The notes: generated by a model not told the origin, from the sequence alone. DNA of 64,000 nucleotides from JBCBCP01 sp038530575 (GCA_038530575.1 JBCBCP010000006.1:1-64000), one strand, 5' to 3'; counted from the stretch's first letter, positions 44,833 to 53,484 are shown. Translations and numbers: made by a program.

Positions 44833-45651
44833 TTACGCGCCGGCCTCAAGAGGCTGGCCGGCCACGGTGATCCTGTGCATCAGCCGCGCGTGGCCCGCGT
44901 AGTCGGCGGTGGCGTAGTGCTGCACCAACCGGTTGTCCCAGATCGCCACCATCCCGGGCTGCCAGACCACGCGGCAGCAAAACACCGGCTGGGTGCAGTG
45001 GAGGTAAAGCCAGCGCAGGAGCGGCGCGCTTTCCTCTATGGTCCATCCCTCAAAGCGGGTCGTGAAATCACCGTTTACATAAAGCGCAGGCACGCCTGTT
45101 TGCGGGTGTTTGATCACCACCGGGTGCGTCACAGCCCCCTTGAAGGCCGCTGCATCGCCGCCAAGGCCCACAGAGCTGTCCGCGAAAGAGGCATCCGTGT
45201 GCTCAGCGCGCAAGCCCGCCAGCATTGCCCGCATCCCGGGCGACAGTGCGCCAAGCGCCGCGACCTGGCTGGCGAATTGCGTGTCCCCGCCATAGGGCGG
45301 CAACGCGCGCGCATTCAGGATCGAAGCCATAGCCGGCGCCGTGTCATAAGAGTGATCCGAGTGCCACGTCCCGCCGATGACGGCGGCTGCATCCGGGACG
45401 GTGCGGACCTCTGCAATTTCCGGGTGGTCTGACACGGGCGTAAAGAACCGGTTTACGTCGATCTCACCAAGATGCCGGGCAAGGGCCAGATGACCCTCGG
45501 GGCTCAGATGCTGGTCAGGAAAGACCACAACGCCATGCGCAAAAAGCGCATCGCGCGCTGCATCAAGCACCGCTGTGTCGGCCCCGTCCAGCCGCGCACC
45601 GGTAAGCTCCGCCCCGCAATACCCCGTCAGTTTTCGTACCGTCCAAACCAT
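44833..45651 (-). CDS. TauD/TfdA family dioxygenase
   Basis: 272 residues. Iron ligands His97 and Asp99 (GGTWHSDHSYD) and a distal His (RLVQHYATADY); Arg in RLMHRI binds 2-oxoglutarate. Homologues hydroxylate taurine or other sulfonates to release sulfite, or 2,4-D-like acids. Position next to the sulfite-reduction operon favours a sulfonate. ATG 45651 gives the normal length; the longer frame to 45780 runs through a terminator. Specificity is not proven. Confidence 0.88.
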   Translation of the reverse strand: MVWTVRKLTGYCGAELTGARLDGADTAVLDAARDALFAHGVVVFPDQHLSPEGHLALARHLGEIDVNRFFTPVSDHPEIAEVRTVPDAAAVIGGTWHSDHSYDTAPAMASILNARALPPYGGDTQFASQVAALGALSPGMRAMLAGLRAEHTDASFADSSVGLGGDAAAFKGAVTHPVVIKHPQTGVPALYVNGDFTTRFEGWTIEESAPLLRWLYLHCTQPVFCCRVVWQPGMVAIWDNRLVQHYATADYAGHARLMHRITVAGQPLEAGA

Positions 45652-45688
45652 GGGCCGAGCCTGCCTGCTGTACCTGCGGTCTGGCAAC

Positions 45689-45721
45689 AAAAAACCGCGC
45701 CCCGCTTGCAGCGGGACGCGG
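45689..45721 (-). terminator. intrinsic terminator after the Ala-rich gene
   Basis: On the minus strand CCGCGTCCCGC, 5-base loop, GCGGGGCGCGG, then TTTTTT. One of the strongest stems in the window. Confidence 0.92.
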
Positions 45722-45748
45722 CACGATGATGCTCGCAGTGCGCGCGGT

Positions 45749-46672
45749 TTAGAGGCCCATCGCCTCGCGCAACTGCTCAAGAATGCCGGACAAAACTTCG
45801 GGATTGTCCCGCGCCTGCTCGAGGCCAGCCTTCAGCGTGGTTTTCTGCAGGGCGCCGATGTCAGAACCGTCAATCATCTCGATCACTTTGTCGTAGTTGA
45901 AACCATCGACGGTCAGCAAGGAGGCAGGATCCGCTGTCGCTGCTTCGGTGGTTGTCTCGGTCACTGCTTCGGCTGCAGTCTCCGTCGCGGCCTCCGTGGT
46001 CGTCTCCGTGGCCGCTTCGGTCGCCGCCTCCGTCGCAGTCTCCGTAGCCGCTTCGGTCGCAGTTTCCGTCGCCGCTTCTGTCACTGCCTCAGCAGCGGTT
46101 TCCGTCGCTGCTTCGGTAGCAGCCTCGGTTGCGGCTTCCGTTCCACCGGTAACAGCCTCGGTCGCACTTGTCACAGCATCGGTGGCCGCATCTGTCGTGG
46201 CGGTGACAGCTTCGGTTGCCGCATCAGCTGCAGCCCCCGCAGCTTCGGTCGCCGCATCAACCGCCGCGCCAGCCGTTTCGGCGGCCGCGCCTGCGGCTTC
46301 GGTGGCGGCATCAGTCGCCGCATCCACCGCTGCGCCTGCGGTCTCCGCCGCGGCTCCGGCCGCCTCGGTCGCCGCATCGGCGGCAGCGCCGGCGGCTTCG
46401 GTGGCCGCATCAACGGCGCCCGTGGCCGCTTCGGTCGCGGCATCTGCCGCAGCCTGTGCCGCTTCGCCCGCAGCCGTCACAGCTTCCTCGACCGCACCGC
46501 CTGTGGACTCAACGGCTGTTCCAACCGTCTCTGTTGCGCTTTCCAGTGCGGCCGGCGCGCCAACCGCCTCTGCCGCCGAGGTAACGGCTTCCTGCGGCGT
46601 CTGCCCCGAATAAAGAAGGTATGCCCCTGCAGCGATCACTGCGGCCAACACCACCCATGCCAGATTTCTCAT
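45749..46672 (-). CDS. Ala/Thr/Glu-rich repetitive membrane-anchored protein (LEA-like)
   Basis: 307 residues. An N-terminal membrane helix (LAWVVLAAVIAAGAYLLYSG) is followed by some 220 residues built only from Ala, Thr, Glu, Asp, Val and Gly in short units such as EAAGAAADAAT and TEAATETAT. The region is predicted helical, resembling late-embryogenesis-abundant or apolipophorin-like amphipathic repeats. A normal 60-residue C-terminal domain follows (GFNYDKVIEMIDGSDIGALQ). It may bridge the inner membrane and periplasm. The repeat DNA (45930-46480) is a plausible site of length variation. Strong terminator behind. Confidence 0.75.
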   Translation of the reverse strand: MRNLAWVVLAAVIAAGAYLLYSGQTPQEAVTSAAEAVGAPAALESATETVGTAVESTGGAVEEAVTAAGEAAQAAADAATEAATGAVDAATEAAGAAADAATEAAGAAAETAGAAVDAATDAATEAAGAAAETAGAAVDAATEAAGAAADAATEAVTATTDAATDAVTSATEAVTGGTEAATEAATEAATETAAEAVTEAATETATEAATETATEAATEAATETTTEAATETAAEAVTETTTEAATADPASLLTVDGFNYDKVIEMIDGSDIGALQKTTLKAGLEQARDNPEVLSGILEQLREAMGL

Positions 46673-46901
46673 CGTTCCATACCCTTTTTTCCTGTCGCAC
46701 TACAGCTGTGCCACACACGTAACGCGCCAAAGGACATGTGGGTTTCCGGCACTACTCACAAGGGGAATTTGCGCGATGCGGCATCAAAGGCGCAAATCCG
46801 CCCCAACCGGTGTCCCAGCGCGCCCATCCACACTTGAACACGGCCTCACGCGGCGTTACCTTGCCGCCTCTATCACAGCAACGATCCAAAGGACCGAACC
46901 C

Positions 46902-47453
46902 ATAGCCCGCAGACCCCACAACGCGCCGCCTCAACGTGACACAGGCCCGCGCGTCAACGACAAGATCAGAGCCCCCGAAATCCGCCTTATCGGCGCCAAT
47001 GGCGAAAATGTCGGCGTCGTCTCGCCGTCCCGCGCGATGGACCTCGCCGAAGAGGCTGGCCTCGATCTTGTCGAAATCTCTCCGAACGCCACCCCTCCGG
47101 TCTGCAAGATCATGGACTTCGGCAAGTTCAAGTACGAGACGCAAAAGCGCGAGGCCGAAGCCCGCAAGAAGCAGAAGATCATCGAGGTTAAAGAGGTCAA
47201 GTTCCGCCCGAACACAGACACGAACGACTACGACGTGAAAATGCGGAATGTGTTCAAATTTCTGGAGAATGGCGACAAGGTGAAGGTGACCCTGCGCTTC
47301 AGGGGCCGCGAAATGGCGCACCAAAACCTCGGGAGAGAGCTGCTGGAACGGGTGGCCGAGGACACCAAGGAGATCGGCAAGGTCGAAAACTTCCCCAAGA
47401 TGGAAGGCCGCCAGATGGTTATGATGATAGGGCCGCTGCCGCAAAAGGGGTGA
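46902..47453 (+). CDS. infC: translation initiation factor IF-3, AUA start
   Basis: 183 residues. N-domain RVNDKIRAPEIRLIGANGEN, linker of Lys/Glu-rich helix, C-domain IKVTLRFRG-like (KVKVTLRFRGREMAHQN) and GRQMVMMIGP. The natural N-terminus of the family (ARRPHNAPPQRDTGPR) begins one codon after an ATA at 46902, which has AAAGGA exactly 8 bases upstream. No ATG, GTG or TTG is suitably placed. IF-3 genes are known to use rare starts (AUU in E. coli) as a basis for autoregulation, since IF-3 itself rejects non-AUG starts. Terminator directly downstream; no rpmI-rplT follow. Confidence 0.95.
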   Translation: MARRPHNAPPQRDTGPRVNDKIRAPEIRLIGANGENVGVVSPSRAMDLAEEAGLDLVEISPNATPPVCKIMDFGKFKYETQKREAEARKKQKIIEVKEVKFRPNTDTNDYDVKMRNVFKFLENGDKVKVTLRFRGREMAHQNLGRELLERVAEDTKEIGKVENFPKMEGRQMVMMIGPLPQKG

Positions 47454-47500
47454 TTAAAACCGGTTGCGCATTCATTGCGCGAAGCAACGACTAATCAACA

Positions 47501-47532
47501 AAAAGGGCGCCTTACCGGCGCCCTCTTCTTTT
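47501..47532. terminator. bidirectional intrinsic terminator of infC and the coxM gene
   Basis: GGGCGCC, 5-base loop, GGCGCCC with TCTTCTTTT on the plus side and TTTTT on the minus side. It lies between the convergent infC and coxM-like genes. Confidence 0.92.
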
Positions 47533-47551
47533 GCATGCACCAGCGAAAAGC

Positions 47552-48343
47552 CTACGCCGCAGCGGCAACCGCGCGCTTGGTCATCACGCCGCACAGATGC
47601 GCGCGATAGGCGCCAGTGCCATGAAGGTCCGAAATCATGTTCGAGCCATCCAGCGAAAGACCATCGAGCGCGCCGGCAGAGAAGTCGGACGACAGTGCCG
47701 CCTCGGCTTCGGCCCAGCGGAACACACCATCGTTGGACGCACCAGTGATCGCCACGCGCACACCGTCCGCGTATTTCGCCACGAACACGCCAACCAGCGC
47801 GAAGCGCGAGGCGGGCTGAACGAACTTCTGGTAGTTAGACACTTCCGGCACCGGGAAGCGCACTTCGGTAATGATCTCGCCCTCTTCCAACGCGGTCGCG
47901 AACATACCCTGGAAGTAATCATCCGCCGCAATCTCACGGCTGTTCGTCACGATGGTGGCACCCGTGCCCAGCGCTGCCGACGGGTAGCAAGCGGACGGAT
48001 CATTGTTGGCGAGCGAGCCGCCAATCGTACCGCGGTTGCGCACCGCTGGATCGCCGATATGGTTTGCCAGATCCGCCAGTCCGGGGAAGGACGCCCCGGC
48101 CTCAGCCGCCACGGTCGCGTGGGTGGTCGCGCCGCCGACAGAAAGACGCCCGTCATCCATCGTGCACACGCCCTTCATCTCCGCGATGCCAGACAGGGAC
48201 ACCAGCGTCGACGGCATCGCGAGGCGCGCTTTCAACGTCGGGATCAGCGTCTGACCACCACCCAGCGCCTGCGCCTCATCGCCGCCCAGTGCAGAAACAG
48301 CATCTGCAACGGTCGAGGGCTTCTCAAACTCGAAGTTATACAT
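47552..48343 (-). CDS. FAD-binding medium subunit of a CO-dehydrogenase-like molybdenum hydroxylase (CoxM family)
   Basis: 263 residues. The FAD motifs LGGGQTLIPTLKARL and NRGTIGGSLANNDPSACYP are clear (second type carries the TIGG). It passes electrons from the coxS iron-sulfur centres to the acceptor. AAAGGAAA precedes the ATG. Last gene of the cluster, 120 bases downstream of coxL with two hairpins between. Confidence 0.93.
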   Translation of the reverse strand: MYNFEFEKPSTVADAVSALGGDEAQALGGGQTLIPTLKARLAMPSTLVSLSGIAEMKGVCTMDDGRLSVGGATTHATVAAEAGASFPGLADLANHIGDPAVRNRGTIGGSLANNDPSACYPSAALGTGATIVTNSREIAADDYFQGMFATALEEGEIITEVRFPVPEVSNYQKFVQPASRFALVGVFVAKYADGVRVAITGASNDGVFRWAEAEAALSSDFSAGALDGLSLDGSNMISDLHGTGAYRAHLCGVMTKRAVAAAA

Positions 48344-48392
48344 TGTCTTTCCTTTCCGTCGAAACAGGCCCGGGTGACGTCCCTTCTCTGTT

Positions 48393-48457
48393 CCCAAGAT
48401 CTTTTGGGGGTCTGGGGGCAGAGCCCCCAGCCGGTCGGGCCGCGTTAAGCGGCCCGA
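48393..48457 (-). repeat. intercistronic hairpins between coxL and coxM genes
   Basis: CTGGGGGC/GCCCCCAG at 48412-48430 (3-base loop) and TCGGGCCGC/GCGGCCCGA at 48435-48457 (5-base loop), plus a weak CCCAA/TTGGG at 48393-48408. No T-run. In the transcript they sit just after the coxL stop and may stabilise or segment the mRNA. Confidence 0.75.
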
Positions 48458-48463
48458 AACACC

Positions 48464-50824
48464 TTAATTCATGGCCGCCCAGACACGTGCCGGGGACAGC
48501 GGCATGTCGATGTGCGACACGTCCTTGCCCGCCGAGCGCAGCGCATCGACCACCGCGTTCACCACCGCAGGCGGGGAACCGATGGCCCCTGCCTCGCCAC
48601 AGCCTTTCACCCCAAGCGGGTTATGCGTGCACGGCGTCTGCGAGGAATGGTCGACCGAATAGAACGGCAGATCATCGGCGCGCGGCATCGCGTAGTCCAT
48701 GTAGGACCCGGTCAGCAGCTGGCCGTTCTCGTCATAGGCCGCGCCTTCCAGCAGCGCCTGGCCAATGCCCTGCGCGATGCCGCCATGGACCTGGCCGGTC
48801 ACGATCATCGGGTTGATGATGTTGCCGAAATCATCCGCCGCCGCGAACCGCTCAATGGAGACCTTGCCGGTATCCGGGTCGACCTCAACCTCGCAGGCAT
48901 AGGCGCCCGACGGGTAGGTGAAGTTGGCCGGGTCATAAAACGCGGTCTCCTCCAGGCCCGGCTCGATGTCCTCCAGCGGGTAATTGTGGGGCACGTAAGC
49001 GGCGAGGGTCACATCGCCCCAAGCCACCGACTTGTCGGTGCCCGCGACGCTGAACTGACCATCTTTCAGCTCGATATCGCCCTCGGCTGCTTCCAGCAGG
49101 TGTGCGGCGATCTTCTTGGCCTTGTTGATGATCTTCTCGGTCGCGCGGACCATGGCCGAGCCGCCCACCGCGATTGAGCGAGAGCCGTAGGTGCCCATGC
49201 CCATCGGGGTCTTGGCGGTGTCGCCATGGACGATCTCGACCATGCCTTCGTCGATGCCGATCATCTCGGCCACGACTTGGGCAAAGGACGTCTCGTGCCC
49301 CTGCCCGTGGCTGTGCGAGCCGGTCATAACGACAAGGCCGCCGGTCGCGTTCACCCGGACGGTTGCGGATTCGTACAGACCCGCGCGCGCGCCAAGCTGG
49401 CCAACAAGGTTCGACGGCGCGATGCCGCAGGCCTCGATGTAGCAGTTCACGCCCAGACCGCGCAGCTTGCCCTTGGCTTCGGACGCCTTGCGGCGCGCCT
49501 CGAACCCGCTGAGGTCAGCGATCTCTTCCAGCTTGTCCATCGTGCCGTGGTAATCCCCAGTGTCGTACTCGACCGCCACAGGCGTGGCGTAGGGGAATTC
49601 GGTGATGAAGTTCTGGCGGCGCAGGGCGATCGGATCGACGCCCAACTCCTGCGCGGCTTTGTCCACCACACGCTCCAGCTGATAGGTCGCCTCGGGGCGG
49701 CCCGCGCCGCGATAGGCGTCGACCGGCACGGTATTGGTGAAGACCGCCTTTACGTTCACGTAGATCAGCGGCGTTTTGTAGTTGCCCGCCATTAGGGTGC
49801 CATGCAGCCATGTCGGGACCGATGGCGCAAAGGTGCTCAAATAGGCGCCCATGTTGGCGTAGGTTTCGGTCCGCAGCGCGGTGAAGTTGTTGTCCTTGTC
49901 CAGCGCCAGTTCGATCTTCGTCACGTGGTCCCGGCCATGGGCGTCCGACATGAACGCCTCGGACCGCGAGGAGGTCCACTTCACCGGACGGTTCAGCTGC
50001 TTGGCCGCGAAGGTGCAGAACGCCTCTTCGGCATAGTGGAAGATCTTGGTGCCAAAGCCGCCGCCCACATCGGGGGCCACAACGCGCAGCTTGTGCTCGG
50101 GGATACCCAGCACGAACGCGCCCATGAGCAGGCGAATGACATGCGGGTTTTGCGAGGTGGTGTAGAGCGTCGAATCGTCCGACGACTTGTCATAGTCGCC
50201 CACCGCCACGCGCGGCTCCATCGGGTTCGCCACAAGGCGGTTGTTCACCAGCTCCAGCGAGGTGACATGCGCCGCATCGGCAAACGCCTTGTCGGTCGCT
50301 TCCTTGTTCTCTTCGACAAAGCCCCAGTCATAGCAGAGGTTCGACGTTAGATCGTCGTGCACCTTGGCAGAGCCATCTTCGAGCGCCTTTTTCATATCTA
50401 CGACGGCGGGCAGCTCGGCAATGTCGAGCTCAATCGCCTCAGCCGCATCGCGCGCCTGGGCGGCCGTCTCGGCCACGATGGCCGCAATCGGCTCACCGAC
50501 ATGCCGCACCTTGCCTTGCGCCAGCACGGGGTGTGCGGGCTCTTGCATCGGATCGCCGTGCTTGTCGGTCACCTGCCAGCCGCAGGGCAGACCGCCAACG
50601 CCTTCGAAATCGGCGCCGGTAAAGATGCGCAGAACGCCAGGCATGGCCGCCGCAGCATCCGTTCCAACGCTGTTGATCGTGCCATGGGCAATGTCAGAAC
50701 GCAGGAAATGCACATAGGCTTGCCCGCGCAAATTGATGTCGTCTGTATACTTTCCGTTTCCTGTCAGGAACCGCACGTCCTCGCGCCGCTTGCTGCTGGC
50801 GCCGATACCTCCATCCTTCGGCAT
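48464..50824 (-). CDS. molybdopterin large subunit, form II CoxL-like aerobic CO-dehydrogenase family
   Basis: 786 residues. The active-site loop is AYRGAGR (370-376), the form II signature; true CO oxidisers (form I) have AYXCSFR. GGGFG at 254-258 and GCGEAGAIGSPP near the end supply the molybdopterin contact and catalytic Glu. Physiological substrate of form II enzymes is uncertain (CO, aldehydes, aromatics or N-heterocycles). GGGAGG precedes ATG 50824. Clustered with small and medium subunits and XdhC. Confidence 0.94.
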   Translation of the reverse strand: MPKDGGIGASSKRREDVRFLTGNGKYTDDINLRGQAYVHFLRSDIAHGTINSVGTDAAAAMPGVLRIFTGADFEGVGGLPCGWQVTDKHGDPMQEPAHPVLAQGKVRHVGEPIAAIVAETAAQARDAAEAIELDIAELPAVVDMKKALEDGSAKVHDDLTSNLCYDWGFVEENKEATDKAFADAAHVTSLELVNNRLVANPMEPRVAVGDYDKSSDDSTLYTTSQNPHVIRLLMGAFVLGIPEHKLRVVAPDVGGGFGTKIFHYAEEAFCTFAAKQLNRPVKWTSSRSEAFMSDAHGRDHVTKIELALDKDNNFTALRTETYANMGAYLSTFAPSVPTWLHGTLMAGNYKTPLIYVNVKAVFTNTVPVDAYRGAGRPEATYQLERVVDKAAQELGVDPIALRRQNFITEFPYATPVAVEYDTGDYHGTMDKLEEIADLSGFEARRKASEAKGKLRGLGVNCYIEACGIAPSNLVGQLGARAGLYESATVRVNATGGLVVMTGSHSHGQGHETSFAQVVAEMIGIDEGMVEIVHGDTAKTPMGMGTYGSRSIAVGGSAMVRATEKIINKAKKIAAHLLEAAEGDIELKDGQFSVAGTDKSVAWGDVTLAAYVPHNYPLEDIEPGLEETAFYDPANFTYPSGAYACEVEVDPDTGKVSIERFAAADDFGNIINPMIVTGQVHGGIAQGIGQALLEGAAYDENGQLLTGSYMDYAMPRADDLPFYSVDHSSQTPCTHNPLGVKGCGEAGAIGSPPAVVNAVVDALRSAGKDVSHIDMPLSPARVWAAMN

Positions 50825-50891
50825 GGTGGTCTTCCTCCCTTGTGCTGGCGGCCCGGGGATACGGGCGCACCCTGGCTTGGTACGTTTTTCG

Positions 50892-50958
50892 CGGGCACTG
50901 CCCGACTTTTTCTTCGTTGGGACCGCCCTGGCGGTCCGACCACGCGCATCTCGCGTGG
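50892..50958 (-). repeat. intercistronic hairpin cluster before the coxL gene
   Basis: CGGGCA/TGCCCG (50892-50904), GGACCGCCCTGGCGGTCC (50920-50937) and CCACGCG/CGCGTGG with 5-base loop (50940-50958). They lie in the 183 bases between the second exported-protein gene and coxL. No T-tract. Confidence 0.75.
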
Positions 50959-51007
50959 GATCACGCGGCCCGCGCCCCTCCTCGGGCACGAGCCGCATGA
51001 GATGTTC

Positions 51008-51370
51008 TTAGAAGACGGCCTTGACGAATTCGCGTACCACCTTGCGGTCGTCCTGCGTGGTGCCGTCTTCACCAAAGATGTGGATAAACGCGTTGATCTG
51101 CCCCGCCACGTTCGGGCAGGTGATCACGACGTGGTTCTCGCCGGGCGACAGATTGTAAGCATAAACCGCCCATGTTCCACGACTAACAGACGTCCGACGG
51201 TTCGACGGCCACGTCTCAAGCGCGTTAACGGCGCGGTCCATGCAGGACTGGCGCGACGATACGTTGCCAAGATCAGAAATCGACCAGCCTTCGGCAGACG
51301 CCATTGTCGGCGCCGCAAATGGGGCCATAACGGCCACCGCGGCAAGTGCTTTGATAAATTTGAATGCCAT
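51008..51370 (-). CDS. small exported protein inside the cox cluster, paralogue 2
   Basis: 120 residues. Sec signal peptide (MAFKFIKALAAVAVMAPFAA, cleavage after ASA). The mature part reads GWSISDLGNVSSRQSCMDRA, TWAVYAYNLSPGENHVVITC and IFGEDGTT. It is homologous to the gene at 51454 (shared G-x-S-x-SDLG-x-VS-x4-CM, G-x-W-x-V, PG-x3-V-x-I-x-C). The two cysteines probably form a disulfide in the periplasm. Function unknown; AAGGGG precedes the ATG. Confidence 0.72.
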   Translation of the reverse strand: MAFKFIKALAAVAVMAPFAAPTMASAEGWSISDLGNVSSRQSCMDRAVNALETWPSNRRTSVSRGTWAVYAYNLSPGENHVVITCPNVAGQINAFIHIFGEDGTTQDDRKVVREFVKAVF

Positions 51371-51453
51371 AACGCGAAACCCCTTGCTGTGCGCTACTTA
51401 TTTGAACAGGCGACACTCCAGGCGGCGCAAAAGCCACCCGGAAGGATCAGCCG

Positions 51454-51816
51454 TTAGTCGGCGTCCCAGAACGCGCTGATCACGTCACGCGTGGCCATCC
51501 GCTCTTCACGCGTGGCTTCACCATAAACGACGAGCAGCGCGCGGCGGTAATCATTGCCTGTGGACGTTGGCGCCGAGCACATGATCAGAACATCCTGATC
51601 ACCCGGGCGCAGGTCCCAGCCAAAGACAGTCCAGTTACCCTGATTAACCTCTGCGGCGCCGAGGCCGGTCTTATAGCGGTCCAGCACCCGCTTGGCCTTT
51701 GCCATGCAGGTCGATTTGTTGGACACGGTGCCGAGGTCAGATGTGGAATATCCGTCGGCAAATGCCGGGGCCGTACCAATGAGGGATGTTGCCAATGCTA
51801 AGGCAAGAAGACGCAT
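51454..51816 (-). CDS. small exported protein inside the cox cluster, paralogue 1
   Basis: 120 residues with signal peptide (MRLLALALATSLIGTAPAFA). Mature part: GYSTSDLGTVSNKSTCMAKA, NWTVFGWDLRPGDQDVLIMC, VVYGEATREERM. Paralogue of the gene at 51008. Its start is only 6 bases after the coxS-like stop, so it is co-translated with the cox genes. Function unknown; a periplasmic partner of the hydroxylase is a guess. Confidence 0.72.
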   Translation of the reverse strand: MRLLALALATSLIGTAPAFADGYSTSDLGTVSNKSTCMAKAKRVLDRYKTGLGAAEVNQGNWTVFGWDLRPGDQDVLIMCSAPTSTGNDYRRALLVVYGEATREERMATRDVISAFWDAD

Positions 51817-51822
51817 GATGAA

Positions 51823-52308
51823 TTACTCCGCTGCTATTGCCCCGACATCCTGACCTGAAGCGGCCATGATTGCCTTGACGATGTTGTGATAGCCGGTGCA
51901 CCGGCAAATGTTGCCCTCGAGATAGGTGCGCACCTCCGACTCGGTCGGCGAGGGGTTCTCTTTCAGCAGCGCCGCGGCGGTCATCACCATACCGGGCGTG
52001 CAGAAACCACATTGCAGGCCGTGGTGATCCTGAAAGGCCTGCTGAATTACGTTGAGCGAACCGTCGGCATTCGCCTGACCCTCGATCGTCGATACGTCGG
52101 CGCCGTCCGCTTCCATGGCGAGCATGGTGCAGGACTTCATGAGCGTCCCGTTCACATGCACCGTGCACGCGCCGCACTGCGACGTGTCGCACCCGACATG
52201 GGTTCCCGTCAGTTCAAGCGTGTCGCGCAGAAAGGAGGACAGTAGGGTCCGTCCTTCAACTTCGCCGGACGCAGTTTTTCCGTTCACAGTCATTGAGACC
52301 TGTGCCAT
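51823..52308 (-). CDS. 2Fe-2S small subunit of the CO-dehydrogenase-like hydroxylase (CoxS family)
   Basis: 161 residues. The plant-ferredoxin cluster ligands are Cys40, Cys45, Cys48 and Cys60; the second cluster has Cys100/Cys103 (CGFCTPGMVM) and Cys135/Cys137 (NICRCTGY). It carries electrons from the molybdenum site to the FAD subunit. GGGAGG precedes the ATG. First gene of the cluster on the minus strand; the 195 bases upstream hold its promoter. Confidence 0.95.
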   Translation of the reverse strand: MAQVSMTVNGKTASGEVEGRTLLSSFLRDTLELTGTHVGCDTSQCGACTVHVNGTLMKSCTMLAMEADGADVSTIEGQANADGSLNVIQQAFQDHHGLQCGFCTPGMVMTAAALLKENPSPTESEVRTYLEGNICRCTGYHNIVKAIMAASGQDVGAIAAE

Positions 52309-52503
52309 GGCGTACCTCCCGTTGGCTCTGGTTCGTTCTTATTGTTGGAACGAGTTAAGCAGACGATTTGCCGTTTGGGAACCGTGAATTGCGTGAAAGT
52401 CGCCGTCACTTTTTGCAAAGCGGCCAAAACGTTTCCCGATACGACATATTCGAACTGCCCTGCAGAGGTTGCTGGCAAAAGAGCCCGCGTGCGACTTGCG
52501 CTA

Positions 52504-53484
52504 TCATGCACCCCTGCGCGGTTGGGGTCGGGTCGGGATTTCCTTTAAAAGGCCGCCGACGCCCATGCCCGCAATTTCCGCATCCCCAACCTCAAGCCCG
52601 CACATGACGCGGGCCAACACCCAGTCTGCGCCGTTGAGCGCGGGGCTGCGCGCGCACCCGGGCAGCCCGATAACGGGTGTGCCATTGCGTGCCCCGATAA
52701 ACAGCAGGTTCCCCGGATCAACCGGCATGCCGAAGCGCGAAACGGTCCCGCCCGCGGCGCGCAATGCGCTCGGCGCGACGTCGTCTGGGTCTGACGTGGC
52801 CGAACCCGTGAGAATGAGCACCACATCGCTTTGCGCTTCTGCAATCGCGCGGCTTAGCGGCTCAATCCTGTGCGGCACCGAAGCGACATCCTCCAAGGCG
52901 CCTCCCAGCGCTGCAATTCGGTCTGCGATCGCCGCCTGCCCTTTCGCGCCCGGCCCTCCGGGAATTTCAGTGACAATAAGCGTCGCAGTTGTTCGCACCG
53001 GCCGCGCCAGCTGCAGCGCACCTTTCGCCGCGTTGCACGCGGTCTCAAGTGCATCGCGCGGTACGGCGTAGGATATGATCTTGACGGTTGCCAGCATCCC
53101 CTGACCCGCCATCTGCTGAAACCCCGGGACTGTCGCAATGGTAATCATGGGGTGGACCGCGTTGGCAGCATGGATCGCGGCCGCGTCCAATATCGCCACC
53201 CCCGGCCCATCGGCCAAGACATTCACGCGGCCCGTGAATGCATCCGTCAAATGCACTCCCCGACCGACCAGCGCCGTAGCAAGCGCTTGGGCGGCGTCGT
53301 TTTCGGGCACATCGCCGGGCTCCAGCGCCGCGACGATCACGTCCTCAAGACCTGCCGCGGCAATCTTTGCGAGGTCCTCGGGCTTGAGGACCCGGCCCTT
53401 GCGCAAGCGTCCGTCCGGCGTCGCAACAGAATGCGCCAGAATAGCGCCCGCGGCCTGCGCGAGAGGAACAGGCCCGAATTTCAC
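52504..53484 (-). CDS. molybdopterin-binding protein (MoCF/MoeA-like domain)
   Basis: 326 residues. The C-terminal half is a MoaB/Mog-like fold (VVLILTGSATSDPDDVAP, FGMPVDPGNLLFIG, VIGLPGCARSP). The N-terminal half (ILAHSVATPDGRLRKGRVL) resembles the MobA/MoeA-linked domain of proteins found with XdhC. Likely prepares the MCD cofactor for the hydroxylase. GTG 53484 overlaps the xdhC stop (GTGA), so it is coupled to that gene. Ends 195 bases before the coxS start. Confidence 0.85.
   Translation of the reverse strand: MKFGPVPLAQAAGAILAHSVATPDGRLRKGRVLKPEDLAKIAAAGLEDVIVAALEPGDVPENDAAQALATALVGRGVHLTDAFTGRVNVLADGPGVAILDAAAIHAANAVHPMITIATVPGFQQMAGQGMLATVKIISYAVPRDALETACNAAKGALQLARPVRTTATLIVTEIPGGPGAKGQAAIADRIAALGGALEDVASVPHRIEPLSRAIAEAQSDVVLILTGSATSDPDDVAPSALRAAGGTVSRFGMPVDPGNLLFIGARNGTPVIGLPGCARSPALNGADWVLARVMCGLEVGDAEIAGMGVGGLLKEIPTRPQPRRGA

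Noticed and set aside
45930..46480. Short repeated DNA considered as CRISPR or mini-satellite
   Set aside because: Repeats are in frame and encode the Ala/Thr/Glu units; no spacer-repeat pattern of constant length.
50733..51011. Plus-strand small ORF in the coxL upstream region
   Set aside because: Covers the hairpin cluster and has no protein-like features or ribosome-binding site.
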